DNA from: Trichosporon coremiiforme
Taxonomy: Eukaryota; Basidiomycota; Tremellomycetes; Trichosporonales; Trichosporonaceae
Assembly: GCA_039545355.1 (NCBI GenBank)
Contig: BCJJ01000005.1
Coordinates: 1,653,034 to 1,717,033, forward strand
Reading direction: 5' to 3'
DNA: 64,000 nucleotides
Shown here: piece by piece, positions 1 to 10,733 of the stretch
Layout of the letters: each line of letters opens with the position of its first letter
Position numbering within the stretch: the first letter of the stretch is position 1
Made by a program: the position numbers and the translations under genes
The notes under the pieces: model-generated
Told to the model about the DNA's origin: nothing
The model's database searches: none
Seen by the model: only the letters and a program-made list of their open reading frames with translations

Positions 1-1055
1 GGCGACCTGCGCCACGTCGGAAGCGGACATGCTGGGCGGAACCTCCTCGGACTGCATCTCAGCCTCGGACTGTTCGACGGGCGGAGCGGAGCCACCATTC
101 TCGGCTGCAGCCTCCTCGAGGCGGGCTCGCTCCTCGAGCATCCTGATCTTCTCCTGCACAGCCTCGCGGTTCTTCTTCAGGCGCATCTCGCGCACGAGAC
201 CGAGCTCGGGGTACTTCCTTGGCCTGCCGCGCTTCCGCTTGATGCCAAGCGCCTTCTCCTCCTTGCGCCGCTCGAACTCCTCCAGCTCCTCGGCCGTGCG
301 CACCTTCGGTGGGCGGCCCTTCGGTTTGCGCGGCGGTGGTGGCGGCGGCTCTGTCGGCTGACCAGGCTTCGGCTTATTCTTCGATCCTTTTGGCCTTCCT
401 CGCCCTCGCTTCACGGGAACAGTCGGGTCTGGAACTGGCTCCTCGAGTGGCAACACGAGATGGTTAGGGGATTGAGGGAAGTTGGTGTTGAAGATGGCTC
501 CGTAGGAGCCGAAGTTACCCTGAGCGAAGTCCTCGAGGGTGGACTGCAGCGTATGCTGGAGTCGCTCGCGGTCAAGCGTCTCGCGTTCATCGCCGGGCGC
601 AATGGGATGTGACTGAAGGTCAGCTATGTTGAACCGCGAAGAGAGCTCACCTGCTGGGCGTTTGTGAGACTGTTGACGATCTCTCGAAGTGCAGGGTCGA
701 TGCCGTCATCATCTAGCTGCAGTTCCGTCTCCGGGTCAGGCTCGGGCTCCTGCTGCGCGTGGGCATGGGGTTGGGGCTCTTCCTCGATCACAGGTTCAGA
801 GACCCCCTCTTCGATGTGATCAGCGGGCTTCGGCTCATCGCGGAGGTCGTCGGGTCCGATCCTGCCCTCGCGGACGTCATTCACGACCTGCTCGATCGTG
901 AACAAGGCGGGGTCCAACGGGGTCGATGACGTGCCGGAGGCGAGCGCCAGGAGGGAAGGGTCGAGATTGATGGCCGCGAGGTTCAGTCCGTTGCTTCCAA
1001 CTGCGGAAGGCATGACGGCGCCCATGATGCCCTGGCCTTGGGATGTCGGGGCCAT
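1..1055 (-). CDS. AT-hook protein, partial (C terminus off the left edge)
   Basis: Two exons are visible, complement(651..1055) and complement(<1..612). The 38-nt intron begins GTGAGC, carries CTGAC near its end and closes with TTCAG; splicing keeps the frame (Gln then SHPIAPGDERE). The start chosen is the ATG at 1055, opening MAPTSQGQG. The same frame stays open upstream to an ATG at 1247, but that part reads like leader. Exon 1 (135 residues) is acidic and Pro/Glu-rich. Exon 2 holds three AT-hook-like cores: KRGRGRPKG at about residue 200, RKPKGRPPK at about 228, and KRKRGRPRK at about 259, followed by a charged helical stretch. AT-hooks bind the minor groove of AT-rich DNA, so a chromatin or transcription role is likely. 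At least 339 residues are present and no catalytic domain is visible, so the protein family is not recognised. It is transcribed divergently from CCT7. Confidence 0.75.
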
Positions 1056-1379
1056 GGTATTCTTGAAGCAGGTCGCGATCGTCCGGCAGCCGATTGTCAA
1101 CAACAACAATGGTTGCTGGGTGGGACTCAGGTGCTGGGAGAAATCGAGAAAAAAACATACCATCAATTCCGGCACCTTGGTGGCGACGGTTCTTGGCCGT
1201 GTCATCCTCGCAGAGGGCGGCTCGAATAAACCAGACACGTCCAGCACGTGGCGTTCCTTCCACCAGGCTGTCGCATCACTCGCGTCCAGGTCAGGTCGAT
1301 GTCCGCGAACATCTGTGGTATTCCATAAATTCCACTCATCTCAACCCACCCGCTTTCGAGCTCACGAACAAGCTCAAAA
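1056..1379. promoter_or_regulatory. Divergent promoter between the AT-hook gene and CCT7
   Basis: These 324 bases separate two start codons on opposite strands and must hold the 5' leaders and promoters of both genes. A CACGTG box lies at 1245-1250, preceded by a near copy (ACACGT). No clear TATA box is visible. Confidence 0.6.
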
Positions 1380-3232
1380 ATGCAGGGAAGGCTTCCTTCG
1401 ATGGTGAGTACCGGCCCGTCTGCTCAGTTCATGCGCTAACGCTGCAGCAACCTACCGTTGTCCTCCTTAGGGGTGCGTCATAGCGTCAACTCGATGAGAG
1501 CTCGTCAGCTAACTTTCCAGAGGGCACCGACACCTCCCAGGGAACCCCCCAGCTCCTGTCCAACATCTCCGCGTGTATTGCCGTCGCGCAGACGATTGCC
1601 ACGACCCTTGGCCCCCGTGGTATGGACAAGCTGATCGTGGACGAGCGTGGAAACGCTACTATTTCCAGTGAGTTACCGTAGGTACGACTTAGCTGACAAA
1701 CAGACGATGGTGCCACCCTTCTCAAGCTCCTCGACATTGTTCACCCTGCTGCGCGCACCCTTGTCGACATTGCCCGTGCCCAGGACGCCGAGGTCGGTGA
1801 CGGAACGACCTCTGTTGTTCTTCTGGCCGCCGAGATCCTGAAGGAGGTCCGACCATACGTCGAGGAGGGTGTCGGAGTCCACACCATCATCAAGGGACTG
1901 AAGGAGGCTCGTGACCTGGCCGTGAAGAAGATCAACGAGATTGCCGTGACGATCGACAAGTCGAACAAGGAGTGCGTACTGAGCGCCGATGGCTGAAGTG
2001 TTGCTTTGCTGACAAGTGCCAGGGAGTTCCGTGACCTTCTGCTGAAGTGCGCGTCGACGTCGATGTCGTCGAAGCTCATTCACTCGCAGATGCCTTTCTT
2101 CTCCAACATGGTTGTCGACGCCGTTCTGTCGCTTGACCAGGACGACCTGGACGAGTCGCTGATCGGTGTCAAGAAGGTGCCTGGTGGAGGTATGCAGGAC
2201 TCGGAGCTGATCAAGGGTGTCGCGTTCAAGAAGACCTTCTCGTACGCTGGATTTGAGCAGCAGCCGAAGCAGTTCGACAACCCCAAGATTCTCTGCCTTA
2301 ACGTGGAGCTCGAGCTCAAGGCCGAGAAGGACAACGCCGAGATCCGTGTCAACGAGGTCTCTGAGTACCAGGCTATCGTCGATGCCGAGTGGACCATCAT
2401 CTACCGCAAGCTCGAGGCGATCGTAGCCACGGGCGCCAAAGTCGTCCTGTCGAAGCTCCCCATCGGAGACCTTGCCACCCAGTACTTCGCAGACCGCGAC
2501 ATCTTCTGTGCCGGCCGCGTTGCCGGTGACGACATGAAGCGTGTGGTTCAGGCTGTTGGAGGATCGGTCCAGTCGACGACCTCGGACATCAAGCCCGAGT
2601 ACCTCGGCACCTGTGGCCACTTCGAGGAGAAGCAGGTCGGTGGAGAGCGATTCAACGTGTTTGAGGACTGCCCGCGTGCCAAGACGTGCACGCTCATTCT
2701 GCGTGGAGGCGCCGAGCAGTTCATCGCCGAGGTCGAGCGTTCGCTGCACGACTCGATCATGGTCGTCAAGCGTGCGATCAAGAACAACCAGGTTGTCGCC
2801 GGTGGAGGTGCATGCGAGATGGAGATCTCCAAGTACCTGCGGAACTATAGCCGCACAATCATGGGCAAGCAGCAGCTGATCGTCGGTGCTGTCGCCAAGG
2901 CGCTCGAAGTGATCCCGCGCCAGATCTGCGACAACGCCGGTCTCGACGCGACCGATGTTCTTAACAAGCTCCGCATGGGCCACGCCAAGGGCGACACGTG
3001 GGCCGGCGTCGACGTCGACGGCGAAGGCGTCGGCGACAACATGAAGCGCTTCGTGTGGGAGCCCGCACTCGTCAAGATCAACGCGCTCTCGTCCGCCATC
3101 GAGGCCGCTTGCCTCATCCTCTCGGTCGACGAGACGGTGCGCAACCCCCAGAGCGAGGCGCAGCAGGCCGGACCTCCCGCGCCCCGCGGAGCCGCTCAGC
3201 GTGCCCTCCGCGGCAGGCCCGGAAGGCGATAG
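1380..3232 (+). CDS. CCT7: T-complex protein 1 subunit eta (CCT7)
   Basis: This is the eta subunit of the cytosolic CCT/TRiC chaperonin, which folds actin, tubulin and other clients with ATP. Exons are 1380-1403, 1448-1472, 1521-1667, 1704-1971 and 2023-3232, giving 557 residues, the usual family length. The first two exons encode only 8 and about 8 residues; the second is a 25-nt microexon. Splicing restores the eta-type N terminus ([16 protein letters not shown]). Visible chaperonin motifs are [16 protein letters not shown], the ATPase GDGTT at 97-101, and the C-terminal block with [14 protein letters not shown] and NKLRMGH. Eta identity rests on the N-terminal EGTDTSQG and the [11 protein letters not shown] region. 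It shares a 324-bp promoter with the AT-hook gene and converges on the tail-anchored gene 295 bp downstream. The stop codon is TAG. Confidence 0.97.
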
Positions 3233-3527
3233 ACTGGAGTAGAGATCACGAGGTAGACCCAGATGTGTTCGTATTGGCATGCATTTTGCAGATTATATTC
3301 ATTGGCCCAGCCGTGTGTCGCAAGAAATTATAGAACCTGCATGTGCAACGCATGCGGGTATATGGATAGGGTGAACAGGACTAGTCGTCGAGAGATGGTT
3401 CCTCAAAGAGGAAGTACAGGAAGTGTCGGAAGAGGGAACAGACGACAAGGAACAACATACAAATTGACAGCAACCACGTCAAGGCAAACCGGAGCTCCCA
3501 CCAGCTACGCCGCTCCTACGCGACCCC

Positions 3528-4615
3528 CTAGGCCCTTCCGCGCTCACCGGCCTTAGCGATGAGGAAGAACATGCCGAGCATGAAGACGCAGAACAGGAGC
3601 AGGCCCGCGAGGCGGTAGAAGATGAACATTCTGCGCTTCTCTTCTCCAAGCTGAGTGCGCAGCCTTCCAATCTCATCAGCGAGGTGCATCTTGACCTCCT
3701 CGGCCCAGCGCTCAATCATGGCGAGTGCGTCCGAGTCGACGTTGGTTGCGTTTGCGCCCTTGACGCGCTCGATCTTGCCCGACTCGCGCCGCACCATCGC
3801 CGTCGATCCCTCCGTCCCGGGCAGCAACTCGAGGTCGTCTGTCTCGTCGTCGGGCAGGAACTCAACCCACGGCGTCGTCCGCTCCCGCATCGTCTCGACG
3901 TTCGCCCGCCGCTGCTCCAGCACCCGGTCCAGGCGTGCTTTCAGCTCGGGCTGGCTCTCGTTGATCGCTGCGAAGAGCTCGGCCGTGCATTGCTAAGCAT
4001 TAGCTTGCGTCACAGATCCCAGAGTGTTCTTTCGACTCACCTCTGCCCGGCTATCGAGCTCTGCTAAGCGAGACAGGATCTGCGGGAACTCGGAGAAGAT
4101 GCGGTGCTCAAACGAGGACTGGTCATCAGCTAGCGTATTCCTCTCTAACTCACCTTGGATGCCCGGAATCGGAGCTGGTGGTCATCGCACTGCTTGGACA
4201 ATCGCTCGATGGCGGCATAAAGCGGTGCCGTCTGGGGCTCGCCTTGGCTCAGTTTCGGAGACGGGGCGCGTTCCGGGCTCCCGAGGTCGACGAGTTCGTC
4301 ACTCGCGACGTGCGGGTTCTCGGCCTCGATCGCTGGTGTTGACAGAACGCCTAATGAGCCCGACTGCAGCGAGGACTGACGCGACATCGGAGAGCCCAGC
4401 GGCGAAGGGGACAGTGGTGGCGGACTCGGTGTCGCCATGTACTGTGTGTACGACGGGGCGGCGGTGTTGCTGGCTCGTGGGGACAGTGGTGGGCCGCCAG
4501 AATGGCTCGGGCCCGCATGACCGCTGTGGCCGGCCGGCGGCCGCTGCGGGACAGCTAGGCGTCGGTTGTTGCCGAAGCTCATTGGGACGTGGTGGATACC
4601 GGGGGGTCGGTCCAT
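3528..4615 (-). CDS. Tail-anchored coiled-coil protein of unknown function
   Basis: Three exons, complement(3528..3992, 4041..4118, 4154..4615), encode 334 residues; introns of 48 and 35 nt have GTGAGT donors. An alternative start is the in-frame ATG at 4582 (MSFGNN). The first 130 residues are Pro/Ser-rich and look disordered. Residues about 130-290 are charged and helical, with an acidic DDETDDLELL patch. A single hydrophobic segment near residues 303-326 (YRLAGLLLFCVFMLGMFFLI) is followed by a short basic tail, the layout of a tail-anchored membrane protein with its bulk in the cytosol. The general plan recalls SNARE-like or ER tail-anchored proteins, but I see no SNARE zero-layer or other diagnostic motif, so no function is claimed. 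The start codon faces the hydrolase gene across 373 bp. Confidence 0.8.
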
Positions 4616-4988
4616 GGTAAGGAGCGAATGATGCTAGACATGGATGATGGATGCTAGCGAAGTCGGACCGGTTGCGCATGCAGGTACGCAGGAGCAGCAC
4701 AGTACGGTGCGTACGGTGGCGCGGGGTTGGCCGGTGTCTGGCGTCGGCATGAGGGGGAGTGCACAGTGTCCGTGCCGCATGCCGGCGCGCACATCGCGCG
4801 CCCTCGCGCCCTTTGCCTGGCGCGCGTAGTGCGCTTGCAGAGCGGCAAATCCAGGCGGCACTCGCGCACCCCCTCACCCAAAGACTACCCCGCACCAGTA
4901 CGCCGTTTACCCCGCATGTCCCTCCATATCCCGCACCGCGGCTTGCTCATCTTGCTTCATCCTCATCTCCCACTTTCCTCTGACTCGC
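4616..4988. promoter_or_regulatory. Divergent promoter between tail-anchored gene and hydrolase/SnoaL gene
   Basis: This is 373 bp between opposed start codons. It is GC-rich and turns pyrimidine-rich just before the + strand start. No repeat or clear TATA box was seen. Confidence 0.5.
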
Positions 4989-6590
4989 ATGCCCATGACC
5001 ATACAGTACGACCCCCAAGCCGAGTCCGAGCGCCCAGTTCGCTTGCCCGACGCGCCGCTCCGAGAGCTCGGTCCCGGCATCAAGCTGCAGCCTCCCCTCA
5101 GTCGGCGCGGCCATGGGCCTGGCATCATCGTCGTCCTTCCCTCCCGCCTGTCGCTGCACCCCCACGCCAAGTGCGGCCTCAAGACGCCCCTCGACCCCGA
5201 TCCCGTGCAGAAGTGGGCCGAGGAAGGGTTCGCCGTCGTCGGCGTCCAGCTCAGCGTGAACTCGGACATCACCGAAACGCTCGCGGTCGCCATCGCCGGA
5301 CTCGCGGGTTGCCCAGACGTAGACAACAAGGGCCACCATGCCGTTCTCGGTGAGTAACGCTGCGGACATGTCGCACGATGCGTCGTCTACGGCCTGCTTC
5401 GCACCCATGTGCTCTGCTGTGCAGTCACACTGCGCCTACGCCTGCGCACCAAGCTGACATGCAGTGTACGACCCATCTGCGGTCGAGTCCATCGTCGCGT
5501 CAATGCCTTCGCAGCCGGCGCTCGTCGCGCTGATCGCGCATGGGTCGTCGCCCTCGTGGGCCCCCGTCCCCGTCCTCGCCCACCTGCCTGGTGACGTTGA
5601 TGCGGAACATGAATCCGAATCCTCGGACATGAAGATCTGCAGCTACGGCAACGCCGCGTCGTCCTACTTCGTCGTGCCGTCAGCGGGACCGAAGGCATAC
5701 TCCCCGACCGACGCAGCCATTGCGCACACCCGCTCCCTCGTCTTCCTCCGCGAACGCCTCGGCGGCCCGTACTTCGACCTCGAGCAGATCTGGGAGGAGC
5801 ACACCCACTACGAGTTTGTCGACCGCTCCGTCTCGAAAACGATGGGCACCATGGTAGTGAGTCTGGCATTGCGGCCCTGCCTGTCGTCATGTGGCTTGTT
5901 CAGATCTAGGCTTCCCCATACCGCCCTTGATCCGAACATGCCATCAGTGCAGCATGGGCAATCCGAATGCAAGTGCCTGCACAAGGGGGCGCAGGGCGCA
6001 GCGTGCCGCTGCGCAAGCTGTTTTGTGGCGGCGCCCCAGCTGACTCCCAGGCCGAGCCCTACGTCAACCACGTCCCTACGATGACTGGTGGAGTTGGCCG
6101 TGAGGCTCTCTTCGAGTTCTACCGTGACCACTTCATCTTCAGCAACCCCGACAGCGCCGAGCTCACGACCGTGTCGCGCACAATAGGCGCGGACCGCGTT
6201 GTCGACGAATTCATCTACAGCTGCACGCACGACCGCATGATTGACTGGCTCCTTCCCGGTGTTCCCCCTAGTGGCAGCAAGCTGCGGATCCCCATGATCG
6301 CCGTCGTCAACATTCGCGGCGACCGTCTCTACCACGAGCACATCTGGTGGTAAGTGCAGCCCGTTACTGCATCTCTTCCCTAGCTGTGTTGGCCTTGTTC
6401 TGCTAGCTAACGAGGCAGGGACCAAGCGACCGCGCTGCAGCAGGCAGGCTTCCTCCCGACCTACGTCCCGACACCGCAGGGCAAGCTCCGCCTGCCAGTC
6501 GGCGGCTACGCCTCCGCCGACATGCTGCTGGACGAGACGGCGCACACGTCGAACGAGATGTTTGGCTCCGACTGGGGCGTCCAGCTGTAA
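4989..6590 (+). CDS. Dienelactone-hydrolase-like plus SnoaL-like (NTF2 fold) protein
   Basis: Four exons, 4989-5349, 5465-5856, 6051-6349 and 6419-6590, give 407 residues. The ATG at 4989 is used; another in-frame ATG lies two codons on. The N-terminal half resembles an alpha/beta-hydrolase of the dienelactone hydrolase type (GPGIIVVLPS, then WAEEGFAVVGVQ, later ALVALIAHGSS). The C-terminal part from about residue 252 is SnoaL-like, with NHVPTMTGG, LFEFYRDHFIF, DEFIYSCTHD, MIAVVNIRGD and the signature HEHIWWDQATAL. The usual G-x-C-x-G nucleophile elbow of dienelactone hydrolases is not apparent, so hydrolase activity is doubtful and the function unknown. Fungi have many such two-domain proteins, often annotated as carboxymethylenebutenolidase or SnoaL polyketide-cyclase family. 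The 194-nt second intron is the longest here; its acceptor at 6050 restores VAEPYVNHV. Confidence 0.85.
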
Positions 6591-8360
6591 GCCGTACCTG
6601 CAGGTAGCCGCAGGTCGGCACAAGCAGGACATGCTGATATTTGTACGAAGTTGTGCGTGGGAAACGAGACACCCATCAGAAGAAGTCAAGTGCGGCAACA
6701 AACCGGGGCTGCGGGGACCGAAGCAAAATCCGAGGCGGACCTGGCGAGACGAGAGCGCCGCTGGAAGCGATTAGCATTCACCACACTCAAAATTGGGCTC
6801 TACTGCTAGTATTGTATGCAACGAGTAAGTCGTCTGTACATGAGGCGGGGCCGTACATTCTGACTCTGGCCTCTAGATGTTTGCAAGCAGGCTGGAGAAG
6901 GACAATGGGTGGGCCGTGCCTGTGATGCCCACGGTCTTCAGAAGCAAGACGGTATGCAGCCTCGGTGGTCAGAAGACTTGGTGTGCCTTGCTTACCCACC
7001 ACGAGTTGAGGGTCTGCAACGGTCACCCAATCTTTGGCTGGGCATGCCCGTTTAGCACGTGTGGCAACATGTCGAACTCTCTGGCTCTTGTCGCTGTCCT
7101 CTGAATTGGGATGGTGCCTGGCCGGGAGCCGTTGCTTTCGATTGCGATGGTGACTCCCTCCCCAGTCTGACATCTGCATCTCAGCTTCTAGGGCCGAGTG
7201 TCAGTCGCAGCGATGTCAAGCAGGAGGAGGGAATATCCGCAGTCCGATGTCTAACTGGCTCCTCCGGACGATGTTTGTGGCCGCGTGTTTCGAGTTGAAC
7301 GCTCAATTTCGTGGGAGCATGGTCCGGCTGGTCCGAGCTAGCACACCGAGCGATGAGGTTCAGACCGACCACCCGTGTAGACCGAGCTCGGTCAGATCTA
7401 CGTCGCGATGACGACATGGGGGCCAATTACGACGCTTAATAGTCCGGCGGCGCTGAGCGCTGCGGGTACCTCGGTCCCACCCCGTCTTCTCGGTATATCA
7501 CACGTTTCCATATAAACCGAGAACTGGAACCTACGGGAACATCATCACTCTACCACATGTCATGATCCGGAGGCGTGGTACCGTCAAAGTTGAGACTACG
7601 TTGCGATCTTGTGGGTGCATACGGACAAGCCGTCATCGCAGCAGCCTGGACGAGCCTCGCAAGCGCACTCTAGACGATGGGGCTAGCTCCGTTCACGGCT
7701 TGGGCCCCAATGCCCTCGGATGACTGGCCCCTATCGACAAGTGAGATCAACATGTCGGTCATAGCAGGCGACGGCGACGTCTTGGCCGCAAACGCTACCT
7801 CATGGTTGGAAGTCGGTTTCTAGCGAGAGTCGTCTGGCTAAGAGCCCGAGGTGAGGAATGTGTGCCTGACGTCATTCCTCATGTAATGCCTGGGATCACT
7901 GGATGATACCCTTTCGGCCGGCTGCCGCTTGCTCTACCGCCTCGCAACGTAGGCCCGGCTGGCCGTCACCCCATGCCATGTCTCGGACGCCAAGCTGTTC
8001 CGTTCGACCTGATCGCCCAGACGCTCCAGTAAACCTCACAACATCCACATTAGCTTTGACAAAGCAAACCGACCTGACCACCGAGATCTCGACCACCGTC
8101 GTACGGCTTCGATCCCTTCTACCCCCGTCTGTCCCATCCCACCGAGCTAACTGCACCTCCCCTTACACCCTACCCCTCCCCGAGCTCGACTCTGCCGGAC
8201 CTCGTTCTCGCGCTCTTCGAATCGACTAGCCACTCCTCTGACCTCAACCCCCTGCTCATTCACTGTTTCCGAGTATATATTCCGACCAGTCTCGACTGGC
8301 GCTTTGAGTTTGCCCATCGTGTCACACGCACACCACCGGACCGAAGCCTTCCCCGTTCTC
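6591..8360. other. Intergenic, no supportable gene
   Basis: These 1.77 kb lie between the SnoaL-domain gene and the GH15 gene. Reading frames on both strands are short and lack protein-like composition. Base composition shifts to C/T-rich over the last 350 bp before GH15, as expected for its promoter and leader. A CACGTG lies near 7055-7060. Confidence 0.5.
8274..8280 (+). promoter_or_regulatory. TATA box of the GH15 gene
   Basis: TATATAT lies 87 bp upstream of the ATG at 8361. Transcription starting about 30 bp downstream would exclude any in-frame start near 8304, supporting 8361. Confidence 0.5.
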
Positions 8361-10514
8361 ATGGACCAGAGCTACGATCATACGACCGGCCTGCGGCAGG
8401 CGCACGGGGCTCCCGTGCTCGTCGACACAAGCGGAGTCCGCGTCGCTGACATCCAGGACTACGCCCTGATCGGCAACAACCGCACGACCGCCAGCGTCTC
8501 AATCTACGGATCAGTCGAGTCCTTCTGCCTTCCCTACTTTGACTCTCCCTCCATCTTCGCCCGTATCATCGATGCCGACAAGGGCGGCCACTTCTCCATC
8601 ACACCTACGTCCGCCTTCCGCCCGAAGCAGTACTACCTCCCCAATTCGAATGTGCTCGCGACCAAATTCCTGAACGATGACCGTGTGGGTCAGGTCACCG
8701 ACCTCCTTGTTCCGAAGGAAGCCAACCGCTCGCGACACCAGGATGAGGCACCCCTGCCGTGGCTCATCCGCAAGGTGGAAGCCGTTAACGGCAAGTCCAA
8801 GTTCCGGATGGAGTGTGCTCCTGCGTTCAACTACTGTCGCGACAAGCACGACACAGAGCTTGTCGAGGACCTCAGCCGCGAGGACTATTGCAAAGAGGGA
8901 CAGAAGGTCCTCTTCAAGAGCAAGGACATGAAGATCGACTTGCGCTGGATCGTGGCCAGCGAGCGCGACGACGTCGCCGCGCCCGAGGTCGACGTCAAGA
9001 TCGAGAAGCTCCCCAAGCGCAATCTGCTCGGCCTGTCTGCCTTCTCCGAGTTCGAGCTACAGGAGGGTCAGTGCGTCTACTTTGTTTTGCGTCAGGTGCC
9101 CGACGAGGTGTGCATGAACGAGAAACAGCGCGAGACTCTGCAGGGTTCCGTGAAGCGTGCCCAGGAGCTAGGCGTCGCTCCCGAGAAGCTCCGCAAGGCC
9201 GCGCACATTCTCGGCCCTGATGGCGAACCCATCCTGACTGAGAAGCTCGTTCGAGAGCTCATGGACGATACGGTCCACTACTGGCGTGACTGGATCGACG
9301 GGTGTGTCTATGACGGTCGATGGAGAGAGAACGTGCGCCGCTCTGGCCTCACGCTCAAGATGCTCATCTTCGAGGAGACGGGTGCGATCGTCGCCGCACC
9401 CACGTTCTCACTGCCAGAGTACATTGGCGGCGCACGTAACTGGGACTACCGGTTCACGTGGATTCGTGACTCGTCCTTCACCATCTATGCCCTGATCCGT
9501 CTGGGCTTCAAGCGTGAGGCGACGCGATTCGTCAACTTCATCCTCGACCGGCTCAAGGACCGCAACAACGATGGCTCGCTGCAGATTCTCTACACAATCC
9601 ACGGCGGCAAGGAGGCACCTGAAGAAATCCTCGATCACCTGGCTGGACACAAGGGCTCGCGCCCCGTGCGCATTGGTAACGGTGCGGTCGACCACATCCA
9701 GCTCGACATCTACGGCGAGCTCATGGACTGCGTGTACCTTGCCCAAAAGTTCTCGAACCCGCTCAGCTGGGACAGCTGGAGGGCCATCAGACAGGTCGTT
9801 GACTACACCTGCGAGCAGGTGGACAAGAAGGACCTGTCGATCTGGGAGCCGCGTGGCAAGTGGGCCAACTACACGTACTCCAAGGTCATGATGTGGGTAG
9901 CAATCGACCGCGGCATCCGGCTGGCGGACAAGCGCTGCCTCCCCTGCCCGAACAAGGAGCAGTGGCTCCACAAGCGCGACAAGCTGTACGAGACGATCCA
10001 GGCCAACTCGTACAACGTGAAGGGCAACTACTTCGGGCAGTCGTACGAGCACAACGACATTCTCGATTCCGCTGTACTCATCATGCCGCTGGTGTTCTTC
10101 TCGAACGGCGCCGACCCTCGGTTCCGCGGCACGCTCGACCAGATCCTGAAGCCCCTCGATCAGGGCGGTCTCACGGCCAACGCGAGCATCTGGCGGTACG
10201 ACACGGTCAAGACAGACGACGGCGTTGGCGGCAAGGAGGGCGCGTTCTCGCTCTGCACGCTCTGGGGCGTCGAGGCCCTCACGCGCGCGGGCCGTTTCGA
10301 GAAGAAGTACCTCGACATTGCGCAGACCATGTTCATCGAGTTCCTCGGGTACGGCAACCACGTTGGCCTGTTTTCGGAGGAGATCTCGCCCGGCGGAGAG
10401 GGACTCGGAAACACGCCCCAGGCCTTCTCGCACGTCACCCTCATCTCGGCCGCGTACAACCTCGACCGACAGCTCGGGCCCAGCAACCGTCCCCGTCTTG
10501 GCATCAACTACTAA
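8361..10514 (+). CDS. Glycoside hydrolase family 15 (glucoamylase/trehalase-like), cytosolic
   Basis: An intronless gene of 717 residues. The frame extends upstream, but its first ATG is at 8361 (MDQSYDHTTG). The N-terminal beta-sandwich begins with DYALIGNNRTTASVS, typical of non-secreted GH15 enzymes. The (alpha/alpha)6 catalytic domain shows NWDYRFTWIRDSSFTIYAL, the first catalytic Glu in SIWEPRGKW (E496), the SKVMMWVAIDRG helix, and the second acid/base region GLFSEEISPGGEGLGNTPQAFSH (E673/E674). No signal peptide or starch-binding domain is seen, so it probably acts inside the cell on trehalose, glycogen-derived maltodextrins or a related alpha-glucoside; the substrate cannot be told from sequence. 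This subtype is widespread in bacteria and patchier in fungi. The lack of introns beside intron-bearing neighbours is compatible with transfer but does not prove it. Confidence 0.93.
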   Translation: MDQSYDHTTGLRQAHGAPVLVDTSGVRVADIQDYALIGNNRTTASVSIYGSVESFCLPYFDSPSIFARIIDADKGGHFSITPTSAFRPKQYYLPNSNVLATKFLNDDRVGQVTDLLVPKEANRSRHQDEAPLPWLIRKVEAVNGKSKFRMECAPAFNYCRDKHDTELVEDLSREDYCKEGQKVLFKSKDMKIDLRWIVASERDDVAAPEVDVKIEKLPKRNLLGLSAFSEFELQEGQCVYFVLRQVPDEVCMNEKQRETLQGSVKRAQELGVAPEKLRKAAHILGPDGEPILTEKLVRELMDDTVHYWRDWIDGCVYDGRWRENVRRSGLTLKMLIFEETGAIVAAPTFSLPEYIGGARNWDYRFTWIRDSSFTIYALIRLGFKREATRFVNFILDRLKDRNNDGSLQILYTIHGGKEAPEEILDHLAGHKGSRPVRIGNGAVDHIQLDIYGELMDCVYLAQKFSNPLSWDSWRAIRQVVDYTCEQVDKKDLSIWEPRGKWANYTYSKVMMWVAIDRGIRLADKRCLPCPNKEQWLHKRDKLYETIQANSYNVKGNYFGQSYEHNDILDSAVLIMPLVFFSNGADPRFRGTLDQILKPLDQGGLTANASIWRYDTVKTDDGVGGKEGAFSLCTLWGVEALTRAGRFEKKYLDIAQTMFIEFLGYGNHVGLFSEEISPGGEGLGNTPQAFSHVTLISAAYNLDRQLGPSNRPRLGINY

Positions 10515-10733
10515 TCATAGAGATCGTAGCAAGTATCAGAAGGAAAAAAGAATGCATGATTCTGAAGCAGAAGCAGAGTGGTAGTTAGTCACCGAGCTTA
10601 TCGGCGGAGATCGGCACTTTGTCCGCAATGACGCAAAGTCCGGAGCGAGTTGACTCGACGTCGTCCCGCTCGTGCCCATCGCTGGCAGCCGCTCATCTTT
10701 CGTCTTTTCACTACCTCTGAACACTCATTTGTC

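Noticed and set aside
1673..3280. A 535-codon open frame antisense to CCT7
   Set aside because: It mirrors the CCT7 exons exactly, has the Leu/Val/Asp/Arg-rich composition produced by reversing GC-ending codons, and no domain.
8304..8360. Upstream extension of the GH15 frame
   Set aside because: It begins at TTG, not ATG, and sits at the expected transcription start just after the TATA box.
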